DNA of 64,000 nt, from positions 620,001-684,000 of the forward strand of contig JAMXDE010000015.1 in the NCBI GenBank assembly GCA_026770025.1, in the 5' to 3' direction. Source of the stretch: Craspedostauros australis (Eukaryota; Bacillariophyta; Bacillariophyceae; Mastogloiales; Achnanthaceae). Positions 21,437 to 33,200 of the stretch are shown one piece after another (the stretch's first letter is position 1; the number at the start of each line of letters is the position of its first letter). The notes under the pieces were generated by a model. That model did not search any database and was not told the DNA's origin. It saw only the letters and a program-made list of their open reading frames with translations. Both the position numbers and the translations under genes were made by a program.

Positions 21437-24400
21437 ATGACATCCAACCAAGTATCAACTATACCCTACACCAACAACTACAACATGCCTCTCTCCACCA
21501 CCGCCAAGGCCAAGGATGCCAATCCCTCCCCCTGTAAGAAACCGCGTTCTACTTACCCTGTATCTGCTCCTCCTGTTGACTCCAAGGGAAACTTGCTCCC
21601 TACCGCGGAGCAACTGTTGCCTGACAAGCCGTCCGCTGCGTTGAGGAAGCCAACCACCATCACGCGAGTGATCGATGTGAAGCCGATGCATGCAGCAGAT
21701 GGCGGCCTCGTCCCGAACAGTACGCATGTGCATGCTCGCGAGCTGCACGTGTTCGTACACATCCTCGATGACAACGGAGGTGTCTACGACAACTCCAACG
21801 TCAGGGTGCGCTCGGAAGGACGAGGTGTCGGGGATGGCACGTTGGTGAGCGTTATCGTGAACGCGCCACCCCCTACTGTGCCTGATGTTGCTCCGCCTGT
21901 CGAGCCTACCCCGCCAGCGAGGCTTCCCCGGCGCTGCAATACTGCTGTTGCTGGTGGCTATGCAGATGCCTCTGGCGATAGCGACAGCACATACAACGAC
22001 AACGGCAAGAAGGAACGAGCGCGTGCCAGCAGGAACAGGAGAGGAGGTCAGTTCGGGTATGATCTGGAAGAGGCGGGAAACTGGAGGCGGCCTGCTGTGA
22101 TTCGTGTGATGGAGGAGCTCACGGATCACTTCGATGTCAACACGTTTACTTCCATGCCTCCCAAGGGATTTGTGCTTGGCTGCAATTGCGACAGGCACAC
22201 ATGGTGGAATGTAACACGTGTGTGGGTCAACGTGGCTTCCGCGCTCTGGGGTGTGTTGCTCCCTCAGGAGGCTCTGCCAACTCGCCAGATGCAACAGGTG
22301 GTGGAGTTTGTTCGTGCTTGCGTGGACCTGCCACCGCCTAGCCTGGGTCCAAATCTATACACCCTATGTGTGAGGGGAGAAAAGACACTGGCCAACGCTG
22401 CTAGAGCTGTGCTCGCTACATCTACGTCATTCACTAATAGCTCTGCAATTCTGTCTCGTCACATGGACAGTTTGCTGGAGGAACAACGTATTCGTGTCGA
22501 GCCCGGACGCGCTACAATGACCCGCAGTCAACTAACAACCTTGCGCCACGCCTTTGACATGTTCAGCTGTGGCAGACTCATCCCACCACGAGTTCTCCAA
22601 TACCGTGTGCGTGCTTGCAACCTGTCTGGCGTAGTGTCCTTCCTCATGACAACAACAACATATAAGGCAGGGTTGAGTCACACAGTACAGTATGGCGGTG
22701 TCAATTTTGAAAATGTTCCGGTGTTCGATCGTGGAAGCACCACCATCCGAGACTTATTCGGCATGTACTTGTCCACTACCAACAAGCCAGTGGGAAGGCC
22801 CGCCTTCACCACCATTACTAACCTACTCACACGCAAAAGCAAGATCAAGACGGGCCTTTCTTCCTTCGAGAGTTACTTCTGGATGGCCACGGAGAAACTC
22901 AAACAGGCAATTTCGCGCCTAGTAGACCTGCTGAAGGCTAAGTATGAAGCAGACAAGGAGGAACAAAACAATGCCAATGACGAGAGCGACAGCGACAGCG
23001 ACAACGACGAGCCAGATGACGTCATCTCTTCACATGTGCGCACAGCCGATTCTCTCTTGCATGCACTCGAACTGCTTGTTGTGTTCCTCAAATGGGAGTT
23101 CACCGCCTCCCACATGCAGCTTGAGTGTGATGATCCAATGCACTCGGCCGCGTTCGCTCTCACCACCAAAAAGGAGAAGAAGAAGGCAACATCCACACCA
23201 ACCAACCAACGCAAACCACGCACCAACAAGCACAAACGCACGAAGAACACTCTCAAAAGCGACACGCCAACCATCACAATTGACATTCCTCCCACCACCA
23301 CAACCGAACAACCACGTAAAGTATGCAACCGTTGTGGCACAGCAATGCGATTTGTGAATGATCGTTTTGTCCCATTCGTCGAAATGCTTAAGGACAACGA
23401 ACTCGCAGAACACAAGGACGAATTGCAATCAATGCTTGCGGCAGCGCCAGGATTCGCTGATGAAATCATTAATTACATGGCTCACAAAGTGCGTGCAAAA
23501 GTTCAATTCGGACAAATCGCCTTTTATCAATCGGAACTCAACAACAAGCCTGAAAGAGCCTATGTGGTACTCGACCATAAGCAAAAAATTCTACCAACAG
23601 GCCAAGGCGAAGCCCAACAAGAATATTGGGGGAAGAAGGGGATGTCACTGCTTGGGGCAATGGTCATCACGTGTCGCAACGACATTTTTACTTATCGGTT
23701 CATCGACATTGTGGTCGATGGAAGACCGACGCAAGACACACTTCAAGTTGGTGGACTGCTTGACATCGTGCAAAAAAAGGTCAAAGACATTCTCCCATCC
23801 GTGACTGAGATCATCCTACAGAGCGATAACGCGTGTTGCTTCGCCAGTCACGAGCACATTGCGCTCATCACATTGGTACTCAACAAGAACCTTGCGACAC
23901 GAAAGGCGGCCAAAATCATCGCGTGGATCTACACAGAGGCCCAAACCGGTAAGAGCATGCTGGACACCCACTTCGCGTACATCACCCGTGTACTGCGAAA
24001 ATACGTGCAAAGTGGACGTGACATCAAGACCCCGTTCCAAGTCTTCCTCGCGCTCCAAGCAGGTAACATCGCAGGTACGACAACGGTACTGGTCAACGCA
24101 GAGACCATCGAAGGCAACATCACCACGCTTCCTGGCGCACCAAAACGACGATTCCGCGCGAACGGGCAACAGGTACGTCAGACTCACGAGGTGAAGTATG
24201 ACGATGACCAGGCGCGGTTGGTGGCTGCATCTGGAATCACGGAAGATGTTGTGGTGAAGAGTGCTGAATGGGAAGGGTGGATCATCAACCAGCTGGGCGT
24301 TGCCGATGTTCACACACACAAGTCCGACAAGCTGCCGATAACGTCCGAATCGTTCAGGAAGACGGACAAGACGCGAAAACTCGGGCGCACCGCGGCAGAG

Positions 24401-25081
24401 AGCAAGGCGCTGGTGTTCGACAAGGCCATCCAAGACGGACAACAACACCTGCCATCCGATCACACCGCGAAGTTGCGCGACTAGACCGCAGAAACCGAAC
24501 ACCCACCACTCGCAGTCCAAGGCTGGGCCAGCAAAACTACGCGCAAACCAGCGGATCTGCCAGACTACATCACGGACAAATTGAAGGACATCAGTGAAGC
24601 GTCCGCGAAGGATCCGAAAAACAGACCATCCGAACACGAAGCACACGAACAATTGATGGCGGACGAAAAAGCAAAAACTGACTGGTACGTGCAACTGCAC
24701 GCAAATCCCATGCGCGTCAAAGCGTCGCTGTCTGCAGCGTACAACGCCAAGCAACGCAAACAAAAGAAGGAGGCTGCCCTCATCAAGACAGACACCAACA
24801 CAACAAGCAAAGCAACAGCAACAGCAACAGCACCTGCAATCGTGGCGACCCACAATGCGCCAGCTGCAACAGAGGAGGAACGAAGAGAAGAAGAGTTGCA
24901 GAGAGAGGAAGAGGAATGGGAGAATCAGAGGTGGTGTGATGCTCACACAATGAAGGTCCATGCAGAAAGTGAGGCTGTGTTGGGTGATGAGACGAAAATT
25001 TTGTCAGGGGTGTGCTTCGCCGCGATAACACGAGTTGTGGAGTTTTGTGGGTGCCTGGTCATGCTACTTAATCGAGTCTAG
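21437..25081 (+). pseudogene. DDE-type transposase-like protein with one in-frame TAG
   Basis: The frame starts at ATG 21437 (or 21485) and would give 1214 codons, interrupted only by TAG at 24482-24484. The same frame continues for 199 more codons with protein-like sequence (GWASKTTRKPADLPDY, then a charged helical tail). An Arg-rich N-terminal region is followed by a central helical region with a Cys-containing putative DNA-binding part (FVLGCNCDRHTWW). A Lys-rich linker and a CxxC (CNRCG) follow, then a catalytic-looking core: VVLDHKQK (D713), LQSDNACC (D797) and GKSMLDTHF (D843). The spacing and the GK..LD.HF signature fit a DDD/E transposase. It is the only long gene of the 6.1 kb element and presumably mobilised it. 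Start-proximal sequence has TTGGTG and ACACAAAAC simple repeats. Either a degenerate copy or a readthrough-dependent product. Confidence 0.7.
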
Positions 25082-25242
25082 AGTCCATCCAAAAAAACAC
25101 ATCAAAAATCTGCTTACCATGCTATATCTCAACAACACATCACTTACAATTGAAGATAAACATTGTGTTCAGACGCCTGACTATCTGTTAATCAGAATAT
25201 TGAAGTTTAATTGATATTGAAGCTGTTTTTATTTTCATGTTG

Positions 25243-25268
25243 ATCCACCACACAATTGTGTGGTGGAT
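25243..25268. repeat. 26 bp perfect palindrome
   Basis: ATCCACCACACAA followed by its exact complement, centred on CAATTG. It can form a cruciform or, if transcribed, a 13 bp-arm hairpin. It lies about 160 bp downstream of the transposase frame and may serve as its 3' end signal. Confidence 0.9.
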
Positions 25269-25479
25269 TCAAAAAATTCTCGATCAAGCAATGTTGCCCT
25301 CCTCTCAGCACCCATGATCATCATCATCCTCCTGGTATTTTGATAAACTGCGCACCACAATGGCTTGGTATACTCCCCATCTATCCACTCCATAAAGCTG
25401 GGCCACAGATACCCACATGACATGGCCCAAAGTGTCCCTGCAGTGAAAAAGAACGTTGTCAAAAAACCGATTGCAATCC

Positions 25480-25513
25480 GGATGCGGTATGGATACGGAT
25501 CCATACCGCATCC
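25480..25513. repeat. 15 bp-arm hairpin with 4 nt loop
   Basis: Arm GGATGCGGTATGGAT (25480-25494), loop ACGG, perfect complementary arm 25499-25513. It lies within the transposon's right half. Confidence 0.9.
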
Positions 25514-26704
25514 TTACGATCCTTGCAGCCCATCCACATGGTCCTCGTGCATTCTCACACTCCCTGGCGACACGCTGAAGCATCCAGAATGGGCTGGGAA
25601 TGTGTGCACCCAAAGATACAGCTCCATTTGGTGATGCCATTGGTTTTTGGGGGGCACCCACCAACAACAACCATTCGTCGGATATGGTGGGGTGCCGCCT
25701 CTTGTAGGCCGTCTCCGCGGCGCAAACTTCGCGAGGTGAATCTTCCATTGATTCCGCACGCATCTTGTATGGGTGGCTTGGCAATTGTGTGAGTTGGCGA
25801 TGGTGCCCTGCACAGCCAAAGCCACATGATGGAAACCCCCACAACACACCGCGAAAATTGTTTGCCCTCCACCTTTTCCTCCGCGCGGACGGCTTCCCAG
25901 TCCTCCCCGAGCCTGAAACTTCGTGGGCATCTTGGTTGTGGCCTCCGGAGCCATCCTGTCCATCCATAGGCGTTGGCATGGGCTGTGGATGGAGTACACC
26001 GGCCATATGCAACGAGGAAATCTGGCGCGAAATTGTGACGTTTGATCTGGGGACTGCGATGGCCCCAAATCAAGCGCACTCGCGGCCCCCTCTCGTCCAC
26101 CCACCAACGGTTGCATTGCGGTGACGGTGATGCGCTTGGATTTGTCATTGGACTGCTGGTTGGTGCGGCGCATTGATTGCCGTTGGACGGCCATTGTGGC
26201 GTTTTTTGGTGTTTTGCCATTGTCATGTTGTTGGTTTTTGGAGTTTGGCACTCTCAACCAGTCGGACATACTGGGGGATAAGGTAATTGCAAACACCTAA
26301 CCAAATGCACGAAAGAAGCATGACACAAAACACTTCCGGAGTACCAATGCAACTCGACCATTCCGTCACGACGAAACGTTGCTCATGCTGCTTCACATCG
26401 TGCTATGATTGGTGGTTCATGACGCAGCAGCCAGTCTGGTGACGTACATGACGGATCAGACAAGCACAGGGTAGAATGGATGCAAATGCGCACTCGCCGC
26501 TTCTCCCAAAACTCTACAACTAGTGCTATCGTGGACGGGGTGTTGGATGGTCTGATCGGAACACCTCAAAGAGAGACCAAACAATTCAAAATGGGAACAA
26601 CCTTGCTGAAACGAAGAACAGCAAAGGGTTAAGTTGGGTCGATGTAGTCGTAGACGAAAGGCTGAAACCCGAGAGAGATCGAAAATTGCGCATATCCATC
26701 GGTC

Positions 26705-26868
26705 CATAAAACTTAAAATAGGATCTAACTCAAAAATGTAATGGTTAATTATTTGTATTAGACCTACAGGGATTACGAATATGTTCTTGGTTGGGATATC
26801 CAAGCTAAAATTTCTGGAGGCCAATAACGGAGTGCAGGTCGACTCACTGATCGGGCTCTTAACTCGAG
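26705..26868 (-). repeat. Right inverted repeat of the TTAA transposon
   Basis: Reverse-complement partner of 20774-20937, with the same length and about ten to twenty mismatches by eye. Confidence 0.88.
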
Positions 26869-27057
26869 CGATATTGCGTTCGCGCCAAAACTGTGCTTTT
26901 GATTTGGACACGTTCGGTTTGATTCGTGCTGAAGAACATCACATTTGCTGATGCCTCTGTCGACACATCACCTCCTTCCGGTTTTTGGTACCCGCATGAC
27001 AGATTTCCTCCACACTGCACTTGATGCTATACTTGTCGAGATGTACATGTGAGTATA

Positions 27058-27841
27058 TGTCGAGATGTACATGTATATGTGCATCGTTCACCCGCTATTC
27101 TCTCATACGCACTTGGACGGTACAACTACATTAGTTTTGATAGTATAATGTGATTCTTCAGAATTACAGCGGAAATGGAACACACGAAAATGAGCAGAAT
27201 TTCTGGAGGAAATTTGCAATCGACGATTTCTGAGAGAATTAGAAACATCGTCCGTCATCCATCAATGGAGACGTATGGTACCAAGCAAATCTTGAGGTAC
27301 CTCCCAACTAAACCTCAGATGACAATATCATCTGACAGACCACTGCATCACCAATGGAACATGACACCTGGAGAGCAGAAGGATGCCTACTGATGTCGAC
27401 AGGATGTCATCGTGTCACCATGTTGACATCTGTCTCTAAGTCAGAGCAGGAGGCGAAGATCCGATGACCGAAGGGCATCAAGATCATGGATACAGGAGAT
27501 GAACTTCAAATGGTAAGTACTCATGGAGTAGGAGCCAGTACTGAATGAATGGAGTGTTGAATGCAGAGTACGCATTGAACATGGAGTATCACGTAGCACA
27601 AAGTACACAATACTAAGACAGAGAGAGAGAATACAGAGAGCAGCAAGAGAGCATCTTGCACACTGACTCATAGTCAGAGACTGAATCTACAAAACAGATT
27701 GAAGCACCAAGAGCATCAGGCAAGAGAACAAACAGACACCAAGAGGATCGGAGCAGCCAAGTAATGAAATAGCAAACAAACAACTATCAACCAACACCAT
27801 CTTCCACGATCGTAGGTTTCCAATCACGGAACTTGCCAACA
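27058..27841 (+). repeat. 5' LTR of the deletion derivative
   Basis: 784 bp, TG...CA termini. A 24 bp near-duplicate of its first bases (TGTCGAGATGTACATG) lies immediately upstream at 27034. It differs from the 3' LTR at many sites, mostly transitions. Confidence 0.85.
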
Positions 27842-27923
27842 CGTTTATAAACGATAGATCAGGGCAAGCCCGTGGATTGGATCGTGCGAGGAAGACGAAC
27901 ATCATTCAAGAGCAACAGGCTGA

Positions 27924-28989
27924 ATGAGCGAGGAAGAGGAATTGAAAGACATCCCTCTGTCCCAACTGGCTATCAAGCAAGAAGAAGGTGCGAGCGAGAC
28001 TCGACCTCAACAAGAGAAGGAAGCAGCCACGGCTACTGCCCTATCAGGCGCAGAGGCAAGCGCAATCGACGAGACCGAAGAGGAACGGTCTGCAAGACTA
28101 CACCGCGAGGAGAAGAGGATTCTCAAGGCGGCCAAGCAAGAGGAGACTGGCGTGACGGAGAGCATTCGCACAGCCAAACAGAGTGGGAAAAGTGAGACAC
28201 CACCAGGAGGAGAATTTGTGAGCAAATCCATCTCCGCGAAACAACAAGCGAAAATCGAAGAATTGACAACACAGAAACAGACGGAAATCAAGGGCGCGAG
28301 CGCACCAACGACAAATCAACAAGACAAGATGGCAACATCAGCCAACACGAACAAGCAACGCATCAAGGCGCCGATGTTCAGCGGTGAACAGGAAGACTAC
28401 AGCGCATGGGAGTCCCAAGCGAAGGCATACGCTCGTGCACAGAAGACGAGAGACGTGATGTTGGGCAAGACCAAGGTGCCAACAATGAGCGAGATTGCAG
28501 CAGCTACCGAAACAGACAGGGGAGCACTGGAGGAAACCCACAAGCTGGCAGGCGACTGCTTCAGCGATCTGATCCTCATGATGGATGCAGAGAAGGGAAA
28601 GAGCAAGCAAGCCATCCAGTACATCAACCAATGCGTCTCTGACGACTACCCCGAAGGAGATCCACACGCAGCGTGGAACGTTCTCGCGGAGAAGTTCCGT
28701 CCATCCGACGCAGCAACGAAGATCAAACTCAGTGAAGACACCGATCAAGGTCCGTGTGGACAACATTGGAGCGATCTTCATCGCCAAGAACCCATCAACA
28801 TCCCAACAATCGCGGCACATCGACGTGCGCCATCACTACATGAGGAACATGGTAATCAACAAGACCATCGAAATCATTTTCGTCAAATCCGAGCAGAACA
28901 CAAGCGACGGATTCACCAAGAACATCAAGGCCGACTTACAACGTGAACATGAGAAGTTGTACCTTGACACATCGAGAACATTCGAATGA
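27924..28989 (+). pseudogene. Copia gag fused out of frame to the RNase H end
   Basis: From ATG 27924 the frame reads a copia gag of the same kind as copia B: MSEEEELKD, a charged linker, then FSGEQEDYSAWESQAKAYAR and a helical capsid part ending near 28730 (TKIKL). From there a different frame gives the C-terminal end of copia RNase H (KVRVDNIGAIFIAKN, then HIDVRHHYMRN and SDGFTKNI) to a stop at 28987-28989. The intervening protease, integrase and reverse transcriptase were deleted. The gag frame itself runs on out of register to 28946. No functional pol is possible. Confidence 0.88.
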
Positions 28990-29009
28990 CCGAATGCACA
29001 CAGGAAGGG

Positions 29010-29785
29010 TGTCGAGATGTACGTGTATATGTGCATCGTTCACCCGCTATTCTCTCATACGCACTTGGACGGTATAACTACACTCGTGTCAATAGTATGC
29101 TGTGATTCGTCAGAATTACAGCGGAAATGGAACACAAAAAGGGGCAAGATTTCTGGAGGAAATTTGCAAATAACGATTTCTGGGAGAATCAGAAGATCGT
29201 CCGTCCATCCATCAATGGTACCAAGAGAATCTCGAGATACTTCCCAACTAAACCTCAGATGACGATATCATCTGACAGGCTGCTGCATCACCAATGGAAC
29301 ATGACATCTGGAGAGCAGAAGGACGCCTACTGACGTCGACAGGATGTCATCATGTCATCACGTTGACATCTGTTTCCAAGTCAGAGCAGGAGGCGAAGAT
29401 CCGATGACCCATGAAGATCATGGATACTGAAGGTGAACTTCAAATGGTAAGTACTCATGGAGTAGGAGCCAGTACTGAATGAACGGAGTGTCGAATGCGG
29501 AGTACGCATCAAACACGGAGTATCGTGTAGTACAAAATACACGATACTAAGACAGAGAGAGAGAGAGAGAGAGAATACAGAGAGGAGCGAGAGAGGATCT
29601 CGCGTACCGACTCATAGTCGGAGACCGAATCTACGAAACAGATTGAAGCGCCGAGAGCATCGGACAAGACAACTGGTGTACACCGAGAGGATTGGAGTAA
29701 CCAACTAATGAAATAGCAAATGAACAACTATCAACCAACACCATCTTCCACGATCGTAGGTTACCGTGAGCGGAACTTGCCAACA
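29010..29785 (+). repeat. 3' LTR of the deletion derivative
   Basis: 776 bp partner of 27058-27841. It has a longer GA microsatellite (about 29553-29574) than the 5' copy and retains more CpG dinucleotides. Confidence 0.85.
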
Positions 29786-30216
29786 CACTTGGGTGCATGC
29801 TGCATGTTGCGATTTTTTCATGGCGCATGTCTTGGATGCTGGGTGATGCATTGCAAGATCTGCCTTGCGTTGGAGTGTGGTACGAATAGTGACGCGGACT
29901 GATGGATGTCCTGCGCTTGCGTCCGTTGCATATTATGGGAGGTGCGGCAATCTAGGGTGCTATGACATAGTCGCACCTTCGATTCCTGACAGATGGAAAG
30001 TAGTCTGTTCTTCAGTGAACTTCAACTAGCAGTATCGTACTCGAAGAGTATCCGTACGAGTATTGTATTGCATTATGTTGCATTGCGCCATGTCTGTTCC
30101 TACGTATGAGTAAGGATGAGCTGACAATCCATGATCATTCATTTCTAATTGCTACCTAATGCTGTTCAGATCAACACTTCCTTGGAGTACTCTACTCTGT
30201 GCTTCCACATGTTTCC
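29786..30216. other. Intergenic spacer, 3' side of the multidomain enzyme gene
   Basis: 431 bp between the 3' LTR and the stop of the minus-strand enzyme gene. Probably its 3' UTR. Nothing else seen. Confidence 0.5.
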
Positions 30217-33200
30217 TCATGCTTCCTCATCTCCTGATCCATCAGATATCGACACTGATACCTTCGTGTCTGATGCTTGCATGTCGCTGACCATCTTCCA
30301 TGGGGCGTGCTCCACCAAGGCGGCGCCCTTCGCTGCTGAGCCCTTCCTCATCAGCGCAAACGACATTTGGTGCATCAGACCATCGATGTAGGATGTTCCC
30401 AAGGACAGCGTGGAAAACACACCGTAATGACCGCAGACGATGGCGTCATCCATCACTGTCCTATCAGCAAATGTGAGCAGCGGAGCTTCATAGATGCGGA
30501 ATCCAAAGAACAGCATCTTTCCCTGGATGGTCGCCCCTCGGAATCGCAACGCAGCGTTCATCATCGGTGTGCCCCAAACAACTGACTCGAAGGACCAAGC
30601 CTGAAAGAAATAGCTGTAGGACAAGTAGACCATATACAATGAAATCGACCATGGTCCTCCGCGTGCAACGCTTCCCAAGAGAGTGATGGTGACGATCACT
30701 CGATAGAGAACGAGCCAGATGAGGGCCTGGATGATGGTGGATGCCGCAATGGCAATCGGAACCAGCGCCGTTGTCGTGTCTGGCTTGAGTATGATCGCCA
30801 ACAGCTCATATGATGGGATGAGACTGGCCGCCACTGCCGCAAGGATGATGATATACAGCAGGGTGTTGTTGATCATGATCATGAAGAACTGGGATGCGGA
30901 GAGAGGCACGTTGTTTGGATGATGCTCGGTGTTGATCATATCGCTGGTGACGTGGGCGCCAGGAGTCACCATGGCTCTGCGGATGGTCACACCAGGGCCG
31001 CATGCCAGCGTCATGCCGATGGTGCTGTCTTCGATGGTGATCGCCTTGTATTGGCCATCTTCTTCGACATCGAGGTCACAAAAGGAGATGAAGGATCGCC
31101 TGACCGTGACGAGGTCCAGCTTGGATGGGGGGAACAGGATTGCCACCGCCCTCGATCTCATATCGATGTCCATGCCGTGTGCCATGAGGACGAGGTTCCA
31201 AAGTTGGGAGTACAATGTCAAGTCGAGGATCAGTGTTGTCCCGACGAAGAAGTGGAAGTCACAAGCCCAGTCAGCGAACTTGGAGAATGTTCCTGTCCGC
31301 GCTGGACCGGATCGCTTCTTGCCGATCAGCACCCACTTGAGAATGATGCTGGTGATCACGAAGCAGACGGACGTGAGGCCAAAGAGGGCGATCCAGTAGA
31401 CAATGGGTGAGTACCTCCAATCTGCAAGTCCATCTCCGACCAACTGATCAGCAGCCACGAAGCATGCGAAGGCAAAGTACAGCTCGACGGCGAGCCAAAC
31501 AAGCTTCATCATTCCCAGCACGATCGATGGGCTGGTGGATGTGTCGGATGCCGTGTCCCCACTCGCTGTTCCAGTTGCGGATGCATTGTCATCGCCCTTG
31601 AGAGTCGACGAAGGAGCATCAACAAATGCTGGGTTGCCTCTGATCAAGGTGTTTGGTGGTGCTTGAGCACCTTCCACCAGCACGGATATGCGCTGGACGT
31701 GGCAGCCAGAGCCGACGCTGGCTCCAGGAAGCAAGGCGCCGTCGACCGTAGCGTTGGATCCAACCCGAGTCTTGCGAAACCTCACGCTGGGACCTTCCTG
31801 CTCATCCTTCCACGGGCCGAACATGCGGCATCGGATGTTCGTGTTGACCGTGGCGCCAGCACCAACCTTGACCAGGTCAAACTCCCGGACGGTCCCGTTC
31901 ACACTGGCCGAGCGATGGATGTTGGCACCCATCAGGTAGTAGAACAGCGTCATCAAAGGCGTGTTGCCGATGATGCGGCCGACGAAGCGCTCCCAGATAT
32001 CGACCAACCGATCGACGAACCACCACCTGATGAAATAGATGTTGGTCTGATTGGCATACCCTTCTGTGTATCTGCCAATGACAAACCACTTCGAGAGGAT
32101 GATCACGAAGGTGAGCGTAATAGCCCAGACTGGGACGATCAAGGGTAGCAGCACCCATTCATGACCGGAGAGGACGTCGGAGTCAGCGATGGCTTTTCCA
32201 ACTTCGTACGCTGGGACGATGGGGAGCGAGAAGATGAGGACCGCGACGAGCGCACCGATGGCCTGGATGATGGCGACGGCCGATTGGGACAGAAACTTCT
32301 CATTCGGGATGGAGAGGATCCTCTTGAGGGTTGGGAGATTGGTTGGTAGGGGCTCTCCCTTTGATGCCTCGAGATAAGTCTTGAGATCCATCACTCTCGG
32401 AAAGAGCTGGATGATGTTTGCGGGAAGGGTCGTGTTGTATCGCTCAGAAAGGGACTGGCGTAGCTCCAGCTCCATCATGGAGGACAATCCAACATCCTTC
32501 CACTCATCGTCGGGGTTGACTTCGGTTCCTGTACAGCTCTTCACAAGGTCATAGAAGTCCATCTCTTCGATGTTGACCTTCTCGATGATGGACATTCTCA
32601 TCGAGAGCCGCTTGGATTGACTCGCAAGATTGCTGCCGTGCGAACTGAAGAAGTTCGATTTTCCGATGACATCCAGCACCGTCTTCTGCGTTCCTTCATG
32701 GAGGCGCTGGCGATTTTGGCGTCTCTGGATCTTTCCGCTCGTCGTTTTGGAGATGGATCGCTCTTCCACGGCTGCGACTGTTGCCGGTGTCAATCCGATC
32801 TGTGAGATGACGTTCCTCCTGACCTGTTGGCAGACCGTCTCGGCATCCTTCACATGGCTAGCTCGGATCTCGAAGACGATCTCCAGCTGTCCATCGTTGC
32901 CCGAATCGTCGGACGAGAAGGCAGCCACGCAACCTGGACGGACAGCGGACGATACCTCCTCGACGGCGTGCTCGATGTCTTGGGGATAGTAGTTGACACC
33001 GTTGACGATGATGATGTCCTTCTTGCGGCCGCAGATGTAGAGGTAGTCGTCTTGATAGAATCCGTAGTCACCTGTGCGCAAGTACATCTTGCCATCGGCA
33101 CTAGCATCCGCATCGGACGATGAATCACCCTCCACTTGCAGTGTGGCTTGGAAGGCCTCCTTGCTGAGCTGTGGCTGATTGTAGTATCCAGCGGTAACGG

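Larger units (their letters stand above)
25082..26704. other. Right half of the TTAA transposon, palindromes and minus-strand open frames
   Basis: No recognisable protein. Features: a 26 bp perfect palindrome (25243-25268), a 15 bp-arm hairpin (25480-25513), and long minus-strand open frames in all three phases (26296-25514, 26226-25555, 26012-25305). From 25558 to 26069 the plus strand contains no TTA, CTA or TCA at all. One minus-strand frame may be a second transposon gene, but none shows a known domain and I cannot choose between them. Confidence 0.45.
20784..26858 (+). mobile_element. 6.1 kb DNA transposon with long inverted repeats and TTAA at both ends
   Basis: A stretch at 20774-20937 is present inverted at 26705-26868, about 164 bp each, clearly alike though diverged. 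Both copies begin at TTAA followed by GAGCCCGATCAGTGAG on the inner side (TTAA at 20780-20783 and 26859-26862), so the element is bounded by TTAA, the target duplication of piggyBac and Kolobok transposons. It encloses a 1214-codon frame with transposase-like motifs (21437-25081) and about 1.7 kb of mostly non-coding or minus-strand sequence rich in palindromes. The two arms' divergence and a nonsense codon suggest the copy is not young. Superfamily is inference from the TTAA and the DDE spacing. Confidence 0.78.
27058..29785 (+). mobile_element. Deletion derivative of a copia LTR retrotransposon
   Basis: Two direct repeats of about 780 bp (27058-27841 and 29010-29785) both start TGTCGAGATGTAC and end TTGCCAACA, so they are LTRs. 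Between them are only 1.17 kb: a leader, a gag start, a junction near 28730 and the last part of RNase H. The polypurine run AGGAAGGG immediately precedes the 3' LTR. No target duplication is seen (GTATA left, CACTT right). Protease, integrase and most of RT are missing, so it could move only with help from a full relative. Its gag and post-LTR leader resemble copia B at 47358. Confidence 0.88.
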
